NCBI GenBank assembly: GCA_946480475.1
Contig: CAMLJM010000051.1
Coordinates: forward strand, 1-9,892
Origin: an uncultured Alphaproteobacteria bacterium
GTDB lineage: Bacteria; Pseudomonadota; Alphaproteobacteria; Micavibrionales; Micavibrionaceae
Length of the DNA stretch: 9,892 bases
Direction of reading: 5' to 3'
In this document: positions 5,780 to 9,892 of the stretch, in pieces
How the letters are laid out: every line of letters begins with the position of its first letter
Position numbering within the stretch: the first letter of the stretch is position 1
Position numbers and translations under genes: made by a program
The notes under the pieces: model-generated
What the model saw: the letters and a program-made list of their open reading frames with translations, nothing else
What the model was told of the DNA's origin: nothing
The model's database searches: none

Positions 5780-5854
5780 ATGAATAGCTTTGCTGTTCCT
5801 GCGGCCTATGATAGTTCTGTACATCTGATCCGCATGAGAGATGATTATGAGTAA
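5780..5854 (+). CDS. possible 24-codon ORF overlapping the DUF983 start
   Basis: An ATG at 5780 opens a 24-codon frame (MNSFAVPAAYDSSVHLIRMR, then DDYE) whose TAA overlaps the start of the DUF983 gene by 8 bases. GAGAG lies only 2 bases upstream of the ATG, too close for a good ribosome binding site. It may be a coupling leader or chance; no relatives were recognised. Confidence 0.2.
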   Translation: MNSFAVPAAYDSSVHLIRMRDDYE

Positions 5855-6215
5855 TACTGATCCTTCTGTTGAACTGAAACCTCCTTTTTGGCCGCAAGCT
5901 AGACGTGCATTGCGGGGTTGCTGTCCTCAATGCGGCCAAGGCAAACTTTTCCGGAGTTATCTCAAGCAAGTCGATCACTGCGCTGTATGTCAGGAATCAT
6001 TTGGCCAGATACGCGCTGACGATGGGCCAGCCTGGCTCACTATTCTTCTTGTGGGCCATATCATTGTGCCATTCGTCGTTGAAGTTGAGCGCGATTCAAC
6101 ATGGCCCATGTGGGTGCCGATGTTATTATGGCCTGCTCTGGCGCTAATATTATCGCTATTAATTCTGCCGTTAGCGAAGGCCCTGTTCATTACGATTCTA
6201 TGGCGTAAGGCATAA
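5847..6215 (+). CDS. DUF983 family zinc-ribbon/membrane protein
   Basis: A 122-aa protein with the DUF983 architecture. A short N terminus (PFWPQARRALRG) leads into a four-cysteine ribbon: C26-P-Q-C29 and C45-A-V-C48, with GKLFRSYLKQVDHC between. The family segment ADDGPAWLTILLVGHII and two hydrophobic helices at about 63-79 and 90-110 follow. The role of the family is not established; its genes often lie near cytochrome oxidase assembly genes in Alphaproteobacteria, but none is present here. Two starts are possible. ATG at 5847 is preferred because GAGAG (5836-5840) is 6 bases upstream, while ATG at 5841 leaves no spacing. It is probably transcribed with the membrane protein and lipoprotein genes, 72 bases upstream, since no good separate promoter was seen. 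Confidence 0.88.
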   Translation: MSNTDPSVELKPPFWPQARRALRGCCPQCGQGKLFRSYLKQVDHCAVCQESFGQIRADDGPAWLTILLVGHIIVPFVVEVERDSTWPMWVPMLLWPALALILSLLILPLAKALFITILWRKA

Positions 6216-6335
6216 TTCTGATTCGTAGAACGGTTACTTAATACCCCTTCTTCTTTTAATCACTGAGTTTTTCAATTTTTTACACGATTTTTCATGCGGT
6301 TGTATGAGGAATTAAAGATACAATTTTATCAAACT

Positions 6336-6365
6336 TTATGCCCACTTTAAGACATAAGGGCATAA
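6336..6365. repeat. inverted repeat upstream of the 6409 gene
   Basis: TTATGCCC (6336-6343) and GGGCATAA (6358-6365) are perfect 8-base inverted arms with a 14-base spacer, centred about 58 bases before the start at 6409. A further copy of the right half, GGGCATA, lies at 6377-6383, 19 bases on. This could be a regulatory binding site or an RNA hairpin. No convincing promoter pair could be placed around it. Confidence 0.45.
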
Positions 6366-6408
6366 GCTTGATATCAGGGCATATAGAGTTCTACTTACTG
6401 GCGCTTAC

Positions 6409-7080
6409 ATGGGAAAAGATGATAATGACCACAACCTGAGTCTTGATGACATCAAAGCAGGTCCCGATAGCGATACGCTGTTGGATCCGGATTTGACCAT
6501 GGAGTGCATGCATTTTACGATGGGTTACTATATTACCCTTTCTAAAATTGTGAACCGTAAGTTTGTACATGCGCAGAAAGCTATTCACCAAAGACTCTCA
6601 GAGCTTGAAGCCGAAGAGAAAAAGGCAAAAGAAGAGTCGAAAGATGGTCCCGCCCCGTTCACCAAGATAAAAAAGTATAAGGCTCTCAGCAAAGCGCTTA
6701 ACCAACTGAGCGATCTTCTGGAGATGGCGCAATTGAGTGTTGAGGAGCTTGAGCAGATACAAGAGATCTTCGGCCTGTTGCCGGGTAAAATTAAAATCTA
6801 TTATGATTATCTGGTCAGCCTTGATCAGGAATTGACTGAGATGGTCAAGGAAATCACATCAGAAGAATATGTAGCGGCCTATAAACGCGCGCAGAAGATC
6901 ATTGACCTGGTTCAGGATGGCAAGAATGTCCTCTCCGGTAATGATGTCAGCGAAGAACGCACAATAAACTACGACGTCAAAGAAATCCTGCAACCTTTAA
7001 AGACAGAACTTACGAACATGAAGAGCAAGCGGGAGGGTTATAGCGTTCTCCCTGATGGCACATTGGTTCGTGATCTCTGA
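6409..7080 (+). CDS. hypothetical acidic helical protein, 223 aa
   Basis: I do not recognise this protein. It is soluble, without signal peptide or membrane segment. It is acidic at the N terminus (MGKDDNDHNLSLDDIKAGPD), then almost wholly helical. A charged coiled-coil-like stretch lies at about 54-78 (KAIHQRLSELEAEEKKAKEE). After a proline-containing break at 80-84, a second helical block runs from about 85 to 172, including ALSKALNQLSDLLEMAQLSV and FGLLPGKIKIYYDYLVSLDQ. The C terminus ends VLPDGTLVRDL. No Shine-Dalgarno sequence precedes the ATG (upstream CTGGCGCTTAC), but no better in-frame start is available. It is a single gene, convergent with the 7097-7501 gene and only 16 bases from it. 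A structural or scaffold role is possible, but nothing demonstrates it. Confidence 0.75.
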   Translation: MGKDDNDHNLSLDDIKAGPDSDTLLDPDLTMECMHFTMGYYITLSKIVNRKFVHAQKAIHQRLSELEAEEKKAKEESKDGPAPFTKIKKYKALSKALNQLSDLLEMAQLSVEELEQIQEIFGLLPGKIKIYYDYLVSLDQELTEMVKEITSEEYVAAYKRAQKIIDLVQDGKNVLSGNDVSEERTINYDVKEILQPLKTELTNMKSKREGYSVLPDGTLVRDL

Positions 7081-7093
7081 TCACCTTTTTCAC

Positions 7094-7114
7094 CCGCTAA
7101 GATAGCGGTTTTAT
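7094..7114 (+). terminator. intrinsic terminator of the 6409 gene
   Basis: CCGCTA (7094-7099) and TAGCGG (7103-7108) form a 6-bp GC-rich stem with an AGA loop, followed by TTTTAT. It begins 13 bases after the stop of the plus-strand gene. It overlaps the last codons of the convergent minus-strand gene, whose TAG stop (7097-7099) lies in the left arm. On the minus strand the hairpin is followed by GTGAAAAAGG, so it should act in the plus direction only. Confidence 0.6.
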
Positions 7115-7501
7115 ATTCATATTAAAATTCTGATTCGCGTACTCAATGATCTTGTTAACCCGGTTGTACATCGGGGAATCAGGTTCAAGGTCACGAAACA
7201 GAATGACGCCTGTGGCATTCGTCATATCCGTGGGGCGGCGCGGGTGAATTTCAAGAATAACAACACGGCTGTAAAGATCGTAAAAGCGGCGTGCAAATAT
7301 ATCGTCAAGCTTGCTGCCTGACAGGCCCTGTAACGCTGTGCCCGGTGGCGTTTCTTCTCCGCCACGTCCTAATTCCTCAGCCCATCCGTCATTGTTGAAA
7401 CGGATTTTCATGTGGGGTTCCAGTTGGAAAATCGTCTTAGTGGTTCCGCTGCCGCTACCCGCTTTGGTCTTTGTCTTTGCGCCGATCTTTGTAAATTGCA
7501 T
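7097..7501 (-). CDS. hypothetical protein, 134 aa, downstream of leuS
   Basis: I do not recognise a family. The N-terminal 25 residues are a low-complexity Lys/Thr/Gly/Ser stretch (KIGAKTKTKAGSGSGTTKT). A mixed segment with a Gly-rich patch (GRGGEETPPGTALQGLSG) follows, then a more folded-looking C-terminal half: FARRFYDLYSRVVILEIHPR, the strand GVILFRDLEPDSP and the helix NRVNKIIEYANQ. There is no signal peptide or membrane segment. AAGGA lies 8 bases before the ATG, but that site is inside an 8-bp hairpin (7509-7531). The gene follows leuS by 82 bases across a strong terminator, so it probably has its own expression control. It is convergent with the 6409 gene. The function is unknown. Confidence 0.7.
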   Translation of the reverse strand: MQFTKIGAKTKTKAGSGSGTTKTIFQLEPHMKIRFNNDGWAEELGRGGEETPPGTALQGLSGSKLDDIFARRFYDLYSRVVILEIHPRRPTDMTNATGVILFRDLEPDSPMYNRVNKIIEYANQNFNMNIKPLS

Positions 7502-7508
7502 AATAAAA

Positions 7509-7531
7509 ATCCTTCCGTGTAAAGGAAGGAT
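7509..7531 (-). promoter_or_regulatory. hairpin enclosing the ribosome binding site of the 7501 gene
   Basis: ATCCTTCC and GGAAGGAT are perfect 8-base inverted arms with a 7-base loop. On the minus strand the second arm carries the Shine-Dalgarno bases GGAAGGA, and TTTTTATT then ATG follow. The structure could mask the ribosome binding site. Stem plus T run also resembles an intrinsic terminator. Confidence 0.55.
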
Positions 7532-7542
7532 ATCACGAATTG

Positions 7543-7557
7543 TTTATGGCCCATAAA
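7543..7557. repeat. 15-bp palindrome in the leuS downstream gap
   Basis: TTTATGG-C-CCATAAA is a perfect 7+7 palindrome with a single central base. It lies directly beside the leuS terminator and 12 bases from the next hairpin. The near-absence of a loop favours a DNA-binding site over an RNA hairpin, but no regulator can be named. Confidence 0.45.
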
Positions 7558-7558
7558 G

Positions 7559-7582
7559 AAAGCCCCCAGATGGGGGCTTTTT
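7559..7582 (-). terminator. strong intrinsic terminator of leuS
   Basis: AAAGCCCCC (7559-7567) and GGGGGCTTT (7572-7580) flank the loop AGAT, immediately beyond the leuS stop (7584-7586). On the minus strand the stem is followed by CTTTAT, and the TTT arm contributes further to the T run. Five T residues also follow on the plus strand, so it may work in both directions. Confidence 0.85.
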
Positions 7583-7583
7583 A

Positions 7584-9892
7584 TCAAACTATAAAATTTA
7601 CCAGCTTTTCCGGAACGAAGATCACCTTCTTGATGTTTTGACCTTCGAGCTTCTCGGCAATCGTGGGCAGGTCCTGCGCCATCTTCTTGACTTCGGCTTC
7701 GGCCTGACCGCGACCGACCTGGATTTCCGCGCGTTTTTTGCCGTTGATATGTACGGTGACCAGCACCGTATCGGATTGCAGCCAATTAGGGTCGTATGAC
7801 GGCCATGGATGATAGGCGAGGCTTTCAGTATGACCCAGACGTGCCCACAGTTCTTCCGCCATATGCGGTGCGAAAGGCGAGAGCACGAGAACGAATTTCT
7901 CGGCAATTTCTTTCGGCAGTTTGTCCTGCTTCTTCGCAAGGTTCACCAGTTCCATCATCTTGGCGATAGACGTGTTGAAACGCATGTTCTCGATATCATC
8001 ACCGACTTTCTTGACCGTGATGTTAATCTCGCGGCGCAGTTCATCGGTGGCGGCGGCTTCTTTCTCATCGGTGATGAAATCGTTAAGTTTGCCGGTTTCA
8101 AGGTTGATCAGCAGCGACCATGCACGCTCAAGGAAGCCATGAACGCCTTTCACACCGCTGGTCTGCCATGGCTTCACCGCTTCCAGCGGACCCATGAACA
8201 TTTCGTAGAGGCGAAGGGAGTCTGCGCCGAATTCCGCCACCACGTCATCCGGGTTGACCACGTTCAGCTTGGATTTCGACATTTTCTCCTCACGCGGGGT
8301 GAGCGGGATGTCGGTACCTTTTACAAATGGCTTGCCGTCTCGGTATTCAACATCACCGGGGGCGTAGAACTTGCCCTTATCATCACGGTGGCTGATGCCG
8401 AGGATCATGCCCTGGTTAAACAGTTTCTTAAACGGCTCCTTGGTGTGAACCAGTTTGCAATCATACAGGACCTTGTGCCAGAAGCGGGCATAGAGCAGGT
8501 GCAGAACAGCGTGCTCAACGCCACCAACATAGAGGTCAACTGGCCCCCAGTATTGTTCGGCCTTTGGATCAAACGGCATCTTATCGTTGGCCGGGTCCAT
8601 ATAACGCAGGTAATACCAGCATGAACCCGCCCATTGCGGCATGGTGTTGGTTTCACGCAGCAGCGTTTCACCATCCATCTCGACCTTCATCCACTCTGTC
8701 GCGCGCGCCAGTGGTGGTTCACCCGTATCGGTCGGTTTGTATTCGGTCAGTTCCGGCAACGTGATCGGCAGCTGATCATAAGGTACGGCCTGAATTTCGC
8801 CGGTCTTCTGATTGTGCAGTATCGGGAACGGTTCGCCCCAGTAACGCTGGCGCGAGAACAGCCAGTCACGCAGCTTATAGGTGGTTTGGCCTTCACCGAT
8901 TTTCTTGTCTTCCAGCCATTTGATCATTTTCACTTTGGCTTCGGCGGTGGGCAGGCCATCGAGGAAACCTGAGTTTATAGCGATACCTTCTTCGGGATAT
9001 GCGGCTTCAGCGATGTTGCCGCCCTTGACCACTTCGATGATCGGCAGGTTAAAGACCTTAGCAAATTCGTAATCGCGCTCATCGTGACCGGGTACGGCCA
9101 TGATCGCGCCGGAACCGTAATCAGCTTTCACGTAATCCGCAATCCAGATCGCAACTTGTGCGCCGCTTACAGGATTGATCGCATAAGCACCTGTGAACAC
9201 GCCGGTCTTTTCCTTGGCGGCGGCAGTTTCGCGGTCGAGGTCGTTGGTGTTCTTCACTTTTTCGATATAGGCATCAACGAAAGCTTTATTTTCTTTCGTG
9301 GTGATCTGTTGCACCAGCGGATGCTCCGGTGCCAGTACGCAGAATGTTGCGCCGAACAATGTATCCGGACGTGTTGTGAAGACTTCGAATGTCTTGTTTG
9401 TGTTCTCAATACCGAATGTGACACGTGCCCCGACGGATTTACCGATCCACTGGCGCTGCATCTCGATAATGCCTGCCGGCCAGTCAAGTTCATCGAGGTC
9501 GGTGAGCAGGCGTTCAGCGTAGGCGGTGATTTTCAGCATCCACTGGCGCATCATGCGGCGTTCTACCGGGTCGCCGGTTTCAACATACTTGCCGTCCTGC
9601 ACTTCTTCGTTGGCAAGCACTGTGCCTTGCGCCGGGCACCAGTTCACCGGCACTTCGGCGAGGTAGGCGAGGCCTTGTTCGTAGAGCTTCAGGAAGATCC
9701 ATTGCGTCCAGCGGTAATATTCAACCACGCTGGTATCGATCTCGCGCTTCCAGTCATAAGAGAGGCCAAGGCGCTTGATCTGCTTGCGGAAGTTGGTGAC
9801 ATTTTCTTTGGTAATGACAGCCGGGTGACGGCCCTCGCGCACGGCGGCGCGCTCAGCGGGCAGGCCGAACGCATCCCAGCCCATCGGGTGCA
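7584..9892 (-). CDS. leuS: leucyl-tRNA synthetase (5' end outside window)
   Basis: A class I aminoacyl-tRNA synthetase that charges tRNA-Leu in the cytoplasm. The window covers about 769 residues. The frame continues past the ATG at 9884 (upstream codons read L-H-P before [11 protein letters not shown]), so that ATG is internal. Roughly the first 80-90 residues, including the HIGH-type motif, lie outside. Numbered from that Met, TTRPDTLFG of the CP1 editing domain is at 170-178, [14 protein letters not shown] (with the editing-site Asp) starts at 262, and KMSKS is at 534-538 (8271-8285). [20 protein letters not shown] and the [20 protein letters not shown] segment are typical. The anticodon-binding and C-terminal domains are complete to the TGA. 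The zinc-site region reads [15 protein letters not shown] without the second Cys, as in many proteobacterial enzymes. The usual alphaproteobacterial follower lptE is not seen downstream. Confidence 0.98.
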   Translation of the reverse strand, partial: HPMGWDAFGLPAERAAVREGRHPAVITKENVTNFRKQIKRLGLSYDWKREIDTSVVEYYRWTQWIFLKLYEQGLAYLAEVPVNWCPAQGTVLANEEVQDGKYVETGDPVERRMMRQWMLKITAYAERLLTDLDELDWPAGIIEMQRQWIGKSVGARVTFGIENTNKTFEVFTTRPDTLFGATFCVLAPEHPLVQQITTKENKAFVDAYIEKVKNTNDLDRETAAAKEKTGVFTGAYAINPVSGAQVAIWIADYVKADYGSGAIMAVPGHDERDYEFAKVFNLPIIEVVKGGNIAEAAYPEEGIAINSGFLDGLPTAEAKVKMIKWLEDKKIGEGQTTYKLRDWLFSRQRYWGEPFPILHNQKTGEIQAVPYDQLPITLPELTEYKPTDTGEPPLARATEWMKVEMDGETLLRETNTMPQWAGSCWYYLRYMDPANDKMPFDPKAEQYWGPVDLYVGGVEHAVLHLLYARFWHKVLYDCKLVHTKEPFKKLFNQGMILGISHRDDKGKFYAPGDVEYRDGKPFVKGTDIPLTPREEKMSKSKLNVVNPDDVVAEFGADSLRLYEMFMGPLEAVKPWQTSGVKGVHGFLERAWSLLINLETGKLNDFITDEKEAAATDELRREINITVKKVGDDIENMRFNTSIAKMMELVNLAKKQDKLPKEIAEKFVLVLSPFAPHMAEELWARLGHTESLAYHPWPSYDPNWLQSDTVLVTVHINGKKRAEIQVGRGQAEAEVKKMAQDLPTIAEKLEGQNIKKVIFVPEKLVNFIV

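Noticed and set aside
64..7098. The tRNA-Gly 3'-end bases TTCACCCGCT (64-73) recur at 7089-7098, as if marking the two ends of an integrated element.
   Set aside because: Only 10 bases match, the match stops before the CCA, the second copy is part of a terminator hairpin, and the interval contains no integrase or mobility gene but ordinary chromosomal genes such as tag.
7809..8624. Long plus-strand open frame (271 codons) opposite leuS.
   Set aside because: It is entirely antisense to conserved leuS codons, and its composition (rich in His, Phe, Val and Arg) is the usual shadow of a real gene. It has no recognisable domain.
9882..9884. ATG at 9884 as the real start of leuS.
   Set aside because: The frame stays open to the window edge and the upstream codons encode L-H-P, which matches the conserved [14 protein letters not shown] segment, so this Met is internal.

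Overview
The window looks like chromosomal DNA of an alphaproteobacterium. The large leucyl-tRNA synthetase at the right end has proteobacterial features, including a degenerate zinc-site motif ([15 protein letters not shown]). The HTH-SulP pair, the DUF167 and DUF983 proteins and the sigma70-like promoters fit that placement. The genus cannot be named from this sequence. No integrase, intact transposase, CRISPR array, phage gene or plasmid function is visible, so this is mostly ordinary housekeeping and accessory chromosome.

Layout, left to right. Positions 3-76 are a complete tRNA-Gly(UCC) with an encoded CCA end. A roughly 250-base stretch without a supported gene follows, then an unrecognised minus-strand gene (326-748). 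A plus-strand operon follows an AT-rich promoter region: a small XRE-type HTH protein (1022-1279), a SulP anion transporter with a STAS domain (1283-2962) and a DUF167/YggU protein (2955-3221). Facing it are tag, DNA-3-methyladenine glycosylase I (3255-3836), and an SDR oxidoreductase (4002-4730), both on the minus strand and separated by a long hairpin. The SDR promoter is bracketed by two copies of a 16-bp palindrome, the clearest regulatory structure in the window.

Plus-strand genes of unknown role come next: a small integral membrane protein (4968-5423), a lipoprotein 3 bases later (5427-5774), a DUF983 zinc-ribbon/membrane protein (5847-6215) and an acidic helical protein (6409-7080). 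The last is convergent with an unrecognised minus-strand gene (7097-7501). That gene lies downstream of leuS (7584-9892, 5' end outside the window), separated by a strong terminator and two further inverted repeats, one of which contains its ribosome binding site.

There are three likely functional groupings. HTH-SulP-DUF167 is an anion-uptake operon, probably controlled by its own first gene. The membrane protein-lipoprotein pair is probably an envelope unit. The SDR probably answers to a dimeric repressor encoded elsewhere. No dramatic new system was found; the points most worth checking are the paired operators, the hairpin over the ribosome binding site at 7509-7531, the hairpin at 3953-3997, and the four unassigned genes.
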